39,034 nucleotides of DNA from Sedimenticola thiotaurini (GCA_011051715.1 DRKP01000099.1:1-39034), one strand, 5' to 3'. Positions 1-10,355 are shown, numbered from the stretch's first letter. Notes: generated by a model from the sequence alone, not told the origin. Numbers and translations are program-made.

Positions 1-196
1 AAGATACTTGGCTGACCTTCGTGGATACCCGCATCAATTCAGTTTGCAGCTGGTCACACTCGAGCCCGCGATACATGATCGGGGAGACATAGCTCGCCGA
101 CACTTTGTCAGGAGCGGAGGCACAACCAACAAGGCTCAATGCCAGCGCCAGAGAAAAGGCCGGGATGAAATTTCCGGTGCATGTTCCAAGATTCAT
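1..196 (-). CDS. Small lipoprotein, N-terminal part (runs off the window)
   Basis: Reading leftwards from an ATG at 196, the protein opens with a hydrophobic stretch ending in a lipobox-like LSLVGC (Cys at residue 25), so it is probably exported and lipidated. The mature part begins ASAPDKVSASYVSP and continues with YRGLECDQLQTELMRVS, a Tyr/Cys/Gln-rich opening found in many small proteobacterial lipoproteins of unknown function. A purine-rich AAGAGAG lies 8-9 bases before the start. About 65 residues are visible and the C-terminus is missing. Function unknown; lipoprotein nature fairly sure. Confidence 0.7.
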   Translation of the reverse strand, partial: MNLGTCTGNFIPAFSLALALSLVGCASAPDKVSASYVSPIMYRGLECDQLQTELMRVSTKVSQVS

Positions 197-557
197 AGCG
201 ATTACTCTCTTTGCCAAGTCATATGCTGGTAAGAAAAATCATATCGCTACGAAAACCTTTCTACTTGCCAATTCGCGTCGATGTGATGACCTTATGCGAC
301 AGGTTTGATCAAAGAAAGATTTTCCGGAGGAAGAACACACTGCACTTACCCTGCAGCGCCCCATGACCCCATTCGCAATTGATCAGCCAATGCAATACCG
401 CCCAACGATCCTGGCGTTTCACACACCAGTGCTGCTGCATCACGCTGCTGGAAAGGGGAAATGACGATCCGTATGATTGCTGCCTGAGTTATCGGAAATA
501 CTCACCATCAGCAGGGAGAACCGGCGAAATACATTCCGGCCAGAAGGGGGATGATCC
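197..557. other. Intergenic region, no gene seen
   Basis: This stretch separates the leftward lipoprotein from the rightward hypothetical gene. It is less GC-rich than its surroundings. I see no convincing coding frame, no strong sigma-70 promoter and no clear terminator. A GGAGGAAG purine box near 327 is not followed by a usable start codon at the right distance. Confidence 0.4.
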
Positions 558-938
558 TTGGAGTTCTTTGCACAAGTGCCTGCACCGGCAGCCACGCCTG
601 AACAGCTGCAGACCCTGCTCACCATTGCGGATCTTCCCCGCTGGTGCGCCTCCCTCTATGCCGTTCGCCGGGCGAACGGGCAACGCGGCGAGATCGAGAC
701 CCTGTGGGGCGTGTTCGAAGTAACCCGGGAGCCGATCCGGGGCGGGGTGCGTTTCAGCCTGCCTGGATGTCCCAACGCCTTCACCTGGAGCGTGACCACC
801 GGCCTGCCGCCGGAGCCCGGGACCATCGTGGTCCACGCCACTATCAACCGCACCGGGCACGACCCCGATTTCATCGAGTCCATCGAGACCTTCGTCTCGG
901 ACTGGGGCACAGGACTGCGACAGGGATTGACCGGTTGA
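558..938 (+). CDS. Conserved-looking hypothetical protein, 126 aa
   Basis: I do not recognise this family. The 126-residue product is soluble-looking, without signal peptide or membrane segment. The centre (residues 45-100) alternates short hydrophobic and polar stretches, consistent with a beta-rich fold. The start is a TTG, chosen because an AGGGGG ribosome-binding site lies at about 544-549 and no in-frame ATG precedes it. Codon usage matches the GC-rich chromosome. It stands alone, convergent with the lipoprotein gene ending at 968. Confidence 0.6.
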   Translation: MEFFAQVPAPAATPEQLQTLLTIADLPRWCASLYAVRRANGQRGEIETLWGVFEVTREPIRGGVRFSLPGCPNAFTWSVTTGLPPEPGTIVVHATINRTGHDPDFIESIETFVSDWGTGLRQGLTG

Positions 939-967
939 AGCGCCACACCGGACGGAGCCGGCCCGGA

Positions 968-1423
968 TCAGCGCCTTCGTCCACCCCCCCTGGGCATGCG
1001 CCCCGCTCGGGGCGCGGGACGGGGGCGCGACTGAACCGGCCGCGGCGTCGGCCGGCCGATGTTCGCCGGCGGCTTGATCGACGGGCGCTGTACCGGCGTG
1101 GTCGGCCCGGAGGGGATGCCGGGTTTCACCGGATGGGCCGGAATCCCCGGCCTGGCGGGAACCGACGGATTGCCGGGCCGGCCGGGACGCGAGGGAATGC
1201 GGTCCCCTTCGTCCGGCGGTTCCGGCTTCTGCGGCCGATCGCCCGGAGGGTAGTAGTAGGGCGGCGGATAGTAGCCCCAGCCATAACCATAGCCATAGGG
1301 ATAGCCGGCATAGACCGAATAGCCGACCGAACCGCCGCCGCTGCCTGCACAACCCGCGATCAGCAGAGGGAGCGCCAGCAGCGTCAGCAGGCGCATGCGC
1401 CCATTATCAATCCACCCCATCAT
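968..1423 (-). CDS. Lipoprotein with Gly/Tyr-rich then Pro/Arg-rich low-complexity body
   Basis: The N-terminus has a hydrophobic core and a lipobox LLIAGC (Cys at residue 25 from this start), so it is predicted to be membrane-anchored. The mature chain has a Gly/Tyr-rich segment (about residues 33-58), then a long Pro-rich segment with repeated PGxP/PxxPG units, ending in a basic RGGGRRR tail. Such composition suggests a disordered, envelope-binding protein. The first ATG overlaps the upstream TGA as ATGA and follows a GGGGGAGAGG site, implying translational coupling with the VOC lipoprotein gene. An internal ATG at 1396 is an alternative start. Function unknown. Confidence 0.65.
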   Translation of the reverse strand: MMGWIDNGRMRLLTLLALPLLIAGCAGSGGGSVGYSVYAGYPYGYGYGWGYYPPPYYYPPGDRPQKPEPPDEGDRIPSRPGRPGNPSVPARPGIPAHPVKPGIPSGPTTPVQRPSIKPPANIGRPTPRPVQSRPRPAPRAGRMPRGGGRRR

Positions 1424-2325
1424 TGCCTCTCCCCCCCTGGCCGGTTCCAGCGCTGCAGGATCAGCAGTGCCCCCTGGTCGTCTGCCACCAGGGCGGCATC
1501 GTCGTTGTCGTACTCACCCGGGCGCACCCAGACCTCACCCCCCAGCTGCTCCACCCGCTGCAGCAGGGCACCGGGATCCTCCACCCGTACCACCGGCAGC
1601 CACTGCACCGGGTGCTCATCCGCCTCCACCTGCCGGATACCCGCCTGCCAGGTACCGTCCCGGACCAGCACGGCATATCCGTCCCCATCGATACTGGAGT
1701 CATACCCGCCCAGGCCCATGTAGAAACGGAGGGTGGCTGCCGGACGGCGGGTCCAGGTCTCGTTCCACAGCCAGTCGCCGATGGCCGCCTTCCGCGCCGG
1801 CGGGTCCCCGCCGGCGGCGCGCAGCAGCACCAGCAGGGCGCCCCGCGGATCGGCGATCAGGGCGCCACGCCCGCGTCCCGGCATCTCCACCGGCCCGCCA
1901 ATCACACGCCCGCCGGCCTCCCGCACATACGCTGCGGCCCGGTCCGGGTCGGGTACGGAGAGGGAGGGAAGCCAGATGGCCGGCGGACGCCCCTCCTCCG
2001 GCGGCTTCATCTCCACCATGCCACCGATCTTGTGTCGGCCGTTGCGGATCTCGGTATAACCGTCCCGCTCCTCGAAACGCCAGCCGAACAGGCCACCATA
2101 GAAGGCCTTCGAGGCGGCGGGGTCGGTGGTGAGCAGGTCGTGCCAGACGAAGCTCCCGGGACGCTGGACGCCGGTGGGCCGATCATGGATCGGGGTCAAC
2201 GGCAGCACCCGGGCCTTGCCCGGCAGCAGATCACCGACCGTCGAACAGCCGGCGATCCCCAGTGAAGCGGCAATCAGCAGAACCGCGCCGCGGACGATAC
2301 CGGACCATTTCAGAACCATAACCAT
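1420..2325 (-). CDS. VOC-domain (glyoxalase/bleomycin-resistance-like) lipoprotein
   Basis: The protein has an N-terminal hydrophobic segment ending in LGIAGC, a lipobox, followed by two VOC-type modules. Module one opens with FVWHDLLTTDPAASKAFYGG; module two has WNETWTRRPAATLRFYMGLGG. Each ends with an ALL(V/I)L strand, as VOC repeats do. VOC proteins are usually cytosolic metal-dependent lyases, dioxygenases or binding proteins, so lipid anchoring is unusual. Start at 2325 chosen for GGTGGAG just upstream; a longer form from 2352 is possible. It is co-directional with the beta-barrel gene upstream and coupled to the lipoprotein gene downstream. Substrate unknown. Confidence 0.75.
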   Translation of the reverse strand: MVMVLKWSGIVRGAVLLIAASLGIAGCSTVGDLLPGKARVLPLTPIHDRPTGVQRPGSFVWHDLLTTDPAASKAFYGGLFGWRFEERDGYTEIRNGRHKIGGMVEMKPPEEGRPPAIWLPSLSVPDPDRAAAYVREAGGRVIGGPVEMPGRGRGALIADPRGALLVLLRAAGGDPPARKAAIGDWLWNETWTRRPAATLRFYMGLGGYDSSIDGDGYAVLVRDGTWQAGIRQVEADEHPVQWLPVVRVEDPGALLQRVEQLGGEVWVRPGEYDNDDAALVADDQGALLILQRWNRPGGERQ

Positions 2326-2365
2326 TGTCTCCACCCCGCTGCCCCGTTGCACATGGACCGTCCCC

Positions 2366-3502
2366 CTATCTCAGCCAACTGCTGCCGACCACGATGTAGA
2401 ATGCGGTATCCTCCGGCCCCTTTGCAATGTCGACGCCGGCCTGGAGACCCAGCTTGCGGGCGATCAGGTAACGGAAACCGAGTCCGCGCGAATCGATCAG
2501 CCCGTTCTGCCCGCTCTTGCCGGAGAACCACGTCCTCGCCACTCCGCCGAAACCCACCAGCACCCAGCGTGGCCGGAACGACCAGCGCAGCTCCAGCTCT
2601 CCCAGCGCAATCCGCTCGCCCTGGTAACGCAGCACCTTGATACCGCGCATCTGCACGAAGGGGTACTCGTAGAAGGGAATGTCGTCGCCGGACACCCCCT
2701 CCACGTCGCCCCGCACGCCGACCACCCAGTCCCGGCCGAGGGGACGATAGTACTTGCCATAGAGGCGGTATTTGTTGAAGTCGCTGTCGCCACCCAGCAC
2801 GGTGTCGTAGCGGCTCAACTCGATCCCGGCATCGAGTCCGCGGCTGGGGGTGAACAGATTGTCCCGGTCGTCGTAGCCGAGGCTCAGGCTGAGGCTGGCA
2901 GAACGCAGATCGAAGTCCGGATCGGGCACACCGGGAATGGGCAGCAGACTGCTCAGATGGAAGCGGTTGCGGGTATCGACCAGCCGGTAGCCGATACCGC
3001 TGAAGAAGTCGCTGTCGCCGAGGCGGAAGTCGAGCTGCTGCAGCAGCCCGAAGGCCTTGCTGGAGAAGCTCACCGGGTGTCCCGCCAGCTGCCCGCCGGT
3101 ACCATAGTAGTCCATGTTGATGTTGCCGTAGCCGGCGCCACCCAGGTAGCGGATCCGGTCCTGCTTCCAGATCCCCAGGTGGCCGCCACCGACGAACCAG
3201 GTACCGTTCCCGGTACCGCCGGCGGCGACCACGGAGACCGAGGGGGGCACCCGCCGCCGGTTGTTGGCGGTGCCACCGAAGCGGCCATGGAAGAAGGTCA
3301 GGGCGATGCCTCCGCCGTAACCGACGGCCGGCTCGGTGATGACGATGGGCACCGGCAGGAAACCCTGGCGTGACGCCAGCCAGTCGCTGGTATCGAAGTT
3401 ACCATCGACGGGATCGATGAAGCGCTCGGCAAGGCCGCCCACGGCCGTCACCGGGAACAGGAAGAGCAGCGACAGCAGTCGGCCAAGCGGCAGCATTCCC
3501 AT
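2366..3502 (-). CDS. BamA/TamA-family outer-membrane beta-barrel (surface antigen D15 type)
   Basis: The 378-residue protein starts with a signal peptide (MGMLPLGRLLSLLFLFPVTA) and then consists almost entirely of alternating amphipathic strands rich in Gly, Tyr and Phe, with the motif SLGYDDRDNLFTPSRG that is typical of Omp85/D15 barrels. It ends in a hydrophobic strand, VVGSSWLR. No POTRA repeats are present, so it is a barrel-only member, unlike BamA itself. Such proteins sit in the outer membrane; their cargo is usually unknown. The stop lies about 40 bases before the VOC lipoprotein start, so the two probably share a transcript. Confidence 0.8.
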   Translation of the reverse strand: MGMLPLGRLLSLLFLFPVTAVGGLAERFIDPVDGNFDTSDWLASRQGFLPVPIVITEPAVGYGGGIALTFFHGRFGGTANNRRRVPPSVSVVAAGGTGNGTWFVGGGHLGIWKQDRIRYLGGAGYGNINMDYYGTGGQLAGHPVSFSSKAFGLLQQLDFRLGDSDFFSGIGYRLVDTRNRFHLSSLLPIPGVPDPDFDLRSASLSLSLGYDDRDNLFTPSRGLDAGIELSRYDTVLGGDSDFNKYRLYGKYYRPLGRDWVVGVRGDVEGVSGDDIPFYEYPFVQMRGIKVLRYQGERIALGELELRWSFRPRWVLVGFGGVARTWFSGKSGQNGLIDSRGLGFRYLIARKLGLQAGVDIAKGPEDTAFYIVVGSSWLR

Positions 3503-3623
3503 TCTTCAGTTCGCCAGGCCTGGCATGGGGAGAGTCGGAAGCGAGTCGGCTGCCCGGCAGCCCGGGCCGGGGAAACTGCCCGCGACCGGGTTCAGCCGCG
3601 GTCCGGGCGGGAGAAGCAACCGG

Positions 3624-4139
3624 TCACCATTCCCAGATATCGTAACCCACCGCCAGCAGCAATCCGGCGGTTCCCAACGCCACCAGGTCCACCGCCCAAC
3701 GGTCCTTCTTGAAGCCGACCGAGGGAATGACGCCGACTCCCCAGCCATCCTTGTTGAAGGGGATCTTGTCCTCGAACTCGTCGTCATAGCCATGGACCAC
3801 GCCGGCGGTCAGTTTGACCTGCAGGTACTTCTGGATCTTCGGCAACCGCCACTTCTTGCCGGCATAGAGGTATTGCGAGAACTGGCCAAAGGAGTTGTTG
3901 AACAGGGACAGGCCGAACAGCCAGTCCTGGGGTGAATTGAGTTCCAGATTGACGAGGACCGGCGGTCCCTTGTGATCGTCACTGCTGGAATAGTGCGTAT
4001 AGGCGCCGAGCTGCCCATGCAGGGTATAGCCCTCGAGCCCTTCGGCCCGAACCGGCAGGGCCGCGATCAGCAGCAGGGGGAAGAGGATCCAGGCCGACAG
4101 GGGCCACGCCCTGCCGGCAGCGGTGCGATGGAGCTCCAT
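3624..4139 (-). CDS. PagP-like outer-membrane protein, 171 aa
   Basis: A signal peptide ending near LPVRA-EG is followed by an eight-strand-barrel-sized domain. Motifs such as GAYTHYSSSDDHKGPP, FNNSFGQFSQYLY and KLTAGVVHGYDDEFEDKIPF match the Pseudomonas-type proteins often mislabelled as sn-glycerol-3-phosphate transporters, which resemble the lipid A palmitoyltransferase PagP. The His in the THYSS segment and Ser in NNSFGQ are candidate catalytic residues by analogy; this is inference. Length (about 145 mature residues) fits. It is divergent from merR and runs in the same direction as the barrel gene downstream. Confidence 0.7.
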   Translation of the reverse strand: MELHRTAAGRAWPLSAWILFPLLLIAALPVRAEGLEGYTLHGQLGAYTHYSSSDDHKGPPVLVNLELNSPQDWLFGLSLFNNSFGQFSQYLYAGKKWRLPKIQKYLQVKLTAGVVHGYDDEFEDKIPFNKDGWGVGVIPSVGFKKDRWAVDLVALGTAGLLLAVGYDIWEW

Positions 4140-4335
4140 TCCGCGTTGTACCTTCTTGTTATGGAAATGAATACGGATGGAACGGCAGTGTACCCCGTAT
4201 CAGCTGGTCGCTCCAGTGACCGGTGAACGGACGCCCACCCGGCTGGCAGGGCGAGGCCCCAGCCGGAGGTGTGGATTGGCCTGCCGGGGAGCGCATCGTC
4301 CCGGCGGGCGGTCCCCCGGTTCCGAACGCCCCCCC

Positions 4336-4362
4336 GTTCCGGAACATGGTTCCTGCTATGAT
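4336..4362 (+). promoter_or_regulatory. Possible merR promoter with inverted repeats
   Basis: Two overlapping inverted repeats, GTTCCGGAAC (4336-4345) and GGAAC-ATG-GTTCC (4341-4353), lie directly before a TATGAT -10 candidate (4357-4362), about 25 bases before the merR ATG. No good -35 is visible. The repeats differ from the MerR-type operator in front of merT, so another regulator may act here. Confidence 0.35.
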
Positions 4363-4387
4363 TGGGACACCGAACAGGAACAGACGA

Positions 4388-4810
4388 ATGGACGGCCATA
4401 CCACGACTGCAGGACCAGGATTCACCATCGGCCGGCTGGCCCGTGCCGCCGGGGTCAACGTGGAGACGATCCGTTACTATCAGCGCATCGGCCTGGTCAC
4501 CGAACCACCGCGCCCGGCCCGGGGTTACCGCCGCTATCCATCCACCACCGTCGACCGGATCCGCTTCATCAAGCGCGCCCAGGAGCTGGGCTTCAGCCTC
4601 GGCGAGATCCGGGAGCTGCTCGCCCTGGACGACGCCGCATGCCAGGAGGCGCGACAGATCGCCGAGCGCAAGCTGAAGACCATCCAAAAACGGATACGGG
4701 ACCTGGCGGCGATGGAGAACGAGCTGCACCGCCTGGTCGATGCCTGCCGCCGCGATGGCGACGACGGGACGGGATGCGCCATCATCCGCACCCTGGCGGG
4801 ACCGGGTTGA
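4388..4810 (+). CDS. merR: Mercuric resistance regulator MerR
   Basis: The 140-residue protein has the MerR winged-helix N-terminus (FTIGRLARAAGVNVETIRYYQ), the wing residues RRYP, and a dimerisation helix. Three cysteines sit at 85, 120 and 130; the 35-residue gap between the first two equals that of the Hg(II)-binding Cys82/Cys117 in characterised MerR, and the third is one residue further away than Cys126. This identifies a Hg(II) sensor rather than CueR or ZntR. The start ATG at 4388 follows an AGGAA box. It is unusually far (about 6 kb) from its presumed target, the merTPA promoter, with three unrelated genes in between. Confidence 0.85.
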   Translation: MDGHTTTAGPGFTIGRLARAAGVNVETIRYYQRIGLVTEPPRPARGYRRYPSTTVDRIRFIKRAQELGFSLGEIRELLALDDAACQEARQIAERKLKTIQKRIRDLAAMENELHRLVDACRRDGDDGTGCAIIRTLAGPG

Positions 4811-4977
4811 GCCCTGCAACCGGGGTACTCCCCCGGCAGCAGTGACCGGGAGTGGCATCGTGACACGGTCGGGTCGGTGCCACGGCGAAAGGGTCTATAG
4901 TTTGATCGGGGGTTGGCTGTTCAGCGAAGGAGTGTCCGCCCCCAGGCCAAGACTGCACCACTGACAGGAGGTCCCCG

Positions 4978-6819
4978 ATGTCCGAGTCGAAGTTCCCCAG
5001 GCTGGGCAGGTATTCCCTTAACGCCACGCCCGATGCCCCCGATTTCCGCGACTTCATGTATCAGCCCGCGCTGATCCAGCTGAAACCCTATATCCGCCGG
5101 CCGGCCCGGCTGTCGATCCTTGACCAGGGCAGCGAGGGGGCCTGTACCGGCTTCGGCCTGGCGGCGGTGATCAACCTGCTCAACCATCGCCGCGGGCGCC
5201 CCTACGACGTCAGCCCGCGGATGCTCTACACCATGGCGCGGCGTCACGACGAATGGCCGGGGGAGGACTACTCCGGATCCAGCTGCCGCGGCGCCATCAA
5301 GGGCTGGTACGCCATGGGCGTCTGCCGCGAGAAGGACTGGCCCTACAACTCCCGGGTACGGGACCTGACCATCACCCGCGCCAAGAAGGCGCGGGAGAAC
5401 ACCCTCGGCGCCTACTACCGGCTGCGTCACCGCATCTCCGACTTCCATGCCGCCCTGAACGAGGTGGGGTCGATCTTCGTCTCCGCCGACGTCCATTCCG
5501 GCTGGGACCGCAGCCAGGTGAAGGATGGGCGCATCCGCCAGCGCCCGGAGATCATCGGCGGCCACGCATTCGCCATCGTCGGTTACACCGAGGAGGGCTT
5601 CTGGATACAGAACTCCTGGGGTCCCGGCTGGGGCCGCAATGGCGTCGCCCTGTGGAGCTACGAGGACTGGCAGGAGAACATCCGCGATGCCTGGGTGTTC
5701 CGCATGGCGCTGCCGGCGGACAGGATCCTCAGCGCCCCGCTGAACCAGTTCTCCAGCAACCGCAACGACCCGCGCCAGCTCGGGCGTGCGCCGGTGCGTG
5801 CCGACATCGCCGGCCACTTCGTGCACATGGACGACGGCCGGTTCCACGAGAACGGGACCTACTGGAGCACCGGGGACGACACCCGCCAGACCGCGGCCCT
5901 GATCGCCCGGCGCAAAGACTACAAACACCTGATGCTCTACGCCCACGGCGGCCTCAACAGCCCGCGCGACTCGGCCACGCGCATCGCCGCCATGCGCGAC
6001 ATCTTCAAGGCCAACGGCATCTACCCGTACCACATCATGTACGACACCGGCATCCTGGAGGAGATCAAGGATGTGGTGCTGGGCAAGAAACAGGAGTCGG
6101 AGGAGCGCGCCGGCGGCTTCACCGACTGGACCGACCGGATCCTGGAACACGCCACCCGGGTCCCCGGGCGCGCCCTGTGGCGGGAGATGAAGTCCGGCGC
6201 CCGCAGTCCGTTCGAGGACGGCGGCGCCGGGCTGGCGGTGATCCGCGCCTTCATCGAGGCCTACGCCAGGGAGGGCCGGGTGCCGAGCATCCACCTGGTC
6301 GGGCACAGTACCGGCGGTATCCTGATGGCCCATCTGCTCGATGCCCTGGAGGCCCTGTCGCCCGGTCTGCGTATCCAGAGCTGCAGTCTGATGGCGCCGG
6401 CGGCCACCGTCTCCCTGTTCCGCACCCACTACCTGCCACTGCTCGGCGGCGACACTCCGTTCGGCCTCGAACGCATGACCGTCTACAACCTGAACGAGCG
6501 GCTGGAGCGGGACGACAACGTCGCCGGCATCTACCGCAAGTCCCTGCTCTACCTGGTCTCCAACGCCTTCGAGGAGGCGCGCAAGGCGCCGATACTGGGC
6601 ATGCAGCGCTTCAGTGCCGGACTGGAGGAGCTGGCCCCGGAGAGGCTGCAGTTCATCTACAGCGACGGCAGCCCCGGCACCCGTGAGGCACCCAGCCCCA
6701 CCGCGTCCACCTCCCATGGCGGCTTCGACAACGATCCCAACACCATGAACAGCATCCTGCGGACCATCCTGGGCAGGGAGCCGACCCGCAGATTCAAACG
6801 CGAAGACCTGATCTACTGA
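4978..6819 (+). CDS. Papain-like (C1) peptidase fused to an alpha/beta hydrolase, 613 aa
   Basis: Residues about 40-245 form a C1-type peptidase: oxyanion Gln50 and nucleophile Cys56 in DQGSEGACTGFG, His196 in GGHAFAIVGY, and Asn212 in QNSWGPGWG. The C-terminal half (about 310-600) looks like an alpha/beta hydrolase: strand-loop YAHGGLN, nucleophile elbow GHSTGG (Ser444), and a late His580 in STSHGG as a candidate catalytic His. There is no signal peptide, propeptide or membrane segment, so the active form is probably cytosolic or exported by a dedicated system. The start follows a strong GGAGG. The muramidase-like gene begins 11 bases after its stop, indicating an operon. Substrates are unknown. 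Confidence 0.8.
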   Translation: MSESKFPRLGRYSLNATPDAPDFRDFMYQPALIQLKPYIRRPARLSILDQGSEGACTGFGLAAVINLLNHRRGRPYDVSPRMLYTMARRHDEWPGEDYSGSSCRGAIKGWYAMGVCREKDWPYNSRVRDLTITRAKKARENTLGAYYRLRHRISDFHAALNEVGSIFVSADVHSGWDRSQVKDGRIRQRPEIIGGHAFAIVGYTEEGFWIQNSWGPGWGRNGVALWSYEDWQENIRDAWVFRMALPADRILSAPLNQFSSNRNDPRQLGRAPVRADIAGHFVHMDDGRFHENGTYWSTGDDTRQTAALIARRKDYKHLMLYAHGGLNSPRDSATRIAAMRDIFKANGIYPYHIMYDTGILEEIKDVVLGKKQESEERAGGFTDWTDRILEHATRVPGRALWREMKSGARSPFEDGGAGLAVIRAFIEAYAREGRVPSIHLVGHSTGGILMAHLLDALEALSPGLRIQSCSLMAPAATVSLFRTHYLPLLGGDTPFGLERMTVYNLNERLERDDNVAGIYRKSLLYLVSNAFEEARKAPILGMQRFSAGLEELAPERLQFIYSDGSPGTREAPSPTASTSHGGFDNDPNTMNSILRTILGREPTRRFKREDLIY

Positions 6820-6830
6820 AGGAGCAGACC

Positions 6831-7415
6831 ATGGCTGAATTCGAACCCGCTTTCCGTGCCACCCTGGGCTTCGAGGGGGGCTACAGCAAGCATCCGGCCG
6901 ACCGGGGCGGCGAGACCTACCGCGGCGTCGCCCGCACCTATTTCCCCAACTGGAGCGGTTGGCCCATCATCGACCGGCTTAAGCGCTCCAGCCGCTTTCC
7001 CGCCAACCTGGCCGGCAACGCACGGCTGCAGCAGGCGGTGCGCGACTTCTACCTGGAGTATTTCTGGAACCCGATCAAGGGTGACGAAATCCGCGACCAG
7101 GCGGTTGCCGAGGAGCTGTTCGACAGCGCCGTGAACATGGGCACCCGGCGCGGCGTGCGCTTCCTGCAGCGGGCACTGAACCTGCTCAACCGCAACCAGA
7201 AGGACTATGCCGATCTGATCACCGACGGCTATTGCGGTCCCCAGACCCTGAAGACCCTGCACACCCTGCTGCGCCGGGACCGTGGCAACCGCAACCTGCT
7301 GAAGATGATGAACGTGCTGCAGGGCTGCCACTACACCCGCATCATGGAGAACAACCCCGGGCAGGAGGTGTTCGCCCGCGGCTGGATGAAGCGGGTGGAG
7401 ATCGGGCTCGCCTGA
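6831..7415 (+). CDS. GH108-like muramidase (endolysin/secretion-activator type)
   Basis: The N-terminus carries FEGGYSKHPADRGGETYRGVA, matching the glycoside hydrolase 108 signature, in which the Glu of EGGY (Glu15) is the catalytic acid. Residues about 115-150 (LNRNQKDYADLITDGYCGPQ) resemble the peptidoglycan-binding PG_binding_3 domain that follows it in this family. Length (194 aa) is normal. There is no signal peptide, as in phage endolysins, and no holin is seen nearby. It starts 11 bases after the peptidase/hydrolase gene with AAGGAGC upstream, so the two are co-transcribed. It could be a cargo lysozyme or a phage-derived gene. Confidence 0.8.
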   Translation: MAEFEPAFRATLGFEGGYSKHPADRGGETYRGVARTYFPNWSGWPIIDRLKRSSRFPANLAGNARLQQAVRDFYLEYFWNPIKGDEIRDQAVAEELFDSAVNMGTRRGVRFLQRALNLLNRNQKDYADLITDGYCGPQTLKTLHTLLRRDRGNRNLLKMMNVLQGCHYTRIMENNPGQEVFARGWMKRVEIGLA

Positions 7416-7517
7416 GCCGACATCGCCCGCACTGCCACCCGATTCGCGGCGGGGGTGCCGTTCCTGCAGGGGGTGGTAGAATGGCGCTCATCTGTGCCAC
7501 CACCTGCGGAGACGCCC

Positions 7518-7967
7518 ATGCCCCTGAACGCCGCCGACCGTGAGCCCGGCTTTCGCGAACGCCTGGACGGGGGGTTCCATGGCATCCTGCGCTGGCCCCA
7601 GCTGGACCAGCTGTGGCAGCGGGTAAAGGAGAGTGGTGGCGAGTGGTATCTCTACCAGGTCGGCGAAGCGGTGCCGCGGGCACCGATCGGCGGGGAGCGG
7701 CTGGAATCGGCGATCGGGGAGCTGGACCGGCTGCTGCGCCACGACCACCACTACGACTACTGCGGCATCGTCTACGCCGACGATCCCCGGGATCCGACCC
7801 TGATCAAGGTCTACGACCCCAACAACCTGGGCTCCTCCTGCGGCTGCAGCGGGGTGCGTATCCCGCCGCGCTGGATCCTCAGCCGCATGCCGCCGGAACC
7901 GATCGAGGATCACGGCCCCACCCCGAAGGGACGCAGCCGCTGGTGGCAGCGGCTGTTCGGTGGTTGA
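7518..7967 (+). CDS. Hypothetical protein, 149 aa, with conserved-looking YDPNNLGSSCGCSG motif
   Basis: I cannot assign a function. The protein is soluble, with an acidic and aromatic centre (HDHHYDYCGIVYADD) and a Cys-containing motif YDPNNLGSSCGCSG, and it ends in a basic Trp-rich tail (RSRWWQRLFGG). The clustered His, Asp and Cys residues could bind a metal. ATG at 7518 is chosen because TGCGGAGA lies at the right distance; a longer upstream reading has no good ribosome-binding site. It is the last gene of the peptidase/muramidase block, about 100 bases after the muramidase gene, and ends 15 bases from the convergent merA stop. Confidence 0.6.
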   Translation: MPLNAADREPGFRERLDGGFHGILRWPQLDQLWQRVKESGGEWYLYQVGEAVPRAPIGGERLESAIGELDRLLRHDHHYDYCGIVYADDPRDPTLIKVYDPNNLGSSCGCSGVRIPPRWILSRMPPEPIEDHGPTPKGRSRWWQRLFGG

Positions 7968-7982
7968 CCGCCAGGCGCCGGG

Positions 7983-9942
<1,960 letters not shown>

Positions 9943-9969
9943 CTCGATTTCTCCTTGGTGGTCGTGGTG

Positions 9970-10323
9970 TCAGCCCAGGATCAGCGGTGCCACCCAGGGG
10001 AAGACCAGCAGTGCGGCCAGCAGCAGGGTCACCACCCAGAACAGGATGCGCTGGTTGCGCAGTGTCGACGGATCGGCACAGGGGGTCCCCGGCGTGCAGT
10101 GACGCGGCACCAGGTAGAGGCGCCGGAACGCCAGCCACAGAAAGATCAGGGTGACACCGATGAACAGGGGCCGGTAGGGCGTCAAAGCGGTCAGGTTGCC
10201 GACCCAGGCGCCGCCCACCCCGAGGGTCAGCAGCACCAGCGGCCCGACGCAACAGAGCGACGCGGCGATGGCGGCCAGGATGCCTCCGAGCAGGGGGCGC
10301 TTCATGCTGGTTTCATTGGCCAT
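9970..10323 (-). CDS. merT: Mercuric transport protein MerT
   Basis: MerT carries Hg(II) across the inner membrane to MerA. The 117-residue protein has three hydrophobic helices, a Cys-Cys pair in the first (AASLCCVGP) and a second Cys pair in the loop after helix two (HCTPGTPC), as expected. ATG 10323 is the chosen start; GTG 10335 and ATG 10305 are possible alternatives. It is the first gene of the operon, directly behind the MerR-type promoter. Confidence 0.93.
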   Translation of the reverse strand: MANETSMKRPLLGGILAAIAASLCCVGPLVLLTLGVGGAWVGNLTALTPYRPLFIGVTLIFLWLAFRRLYLVPRHCTPGTPCADPSTLRNQRILFWVVTLLLAALLVFPWVAPLILG

Positions 10324-10355
10324 GGGGACTCTCACATCCTGGGGTCTGTAGCGGC

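Noticed and set aside
2126-3373. Long open frame opposite the outer-membrane barrel gene
   Set aside because: It is antisense to a gene with clear barrel motifs and signal peptide; its His/Gln/Val-rich composition is typical of GC-rich shadow frames.
4896-4901. TATAGT as -10 of the peptidase-hydrolase operon
   Set aside because: No acceptable -35 at 15-19 bases upstream; too weak to list as a promoter.
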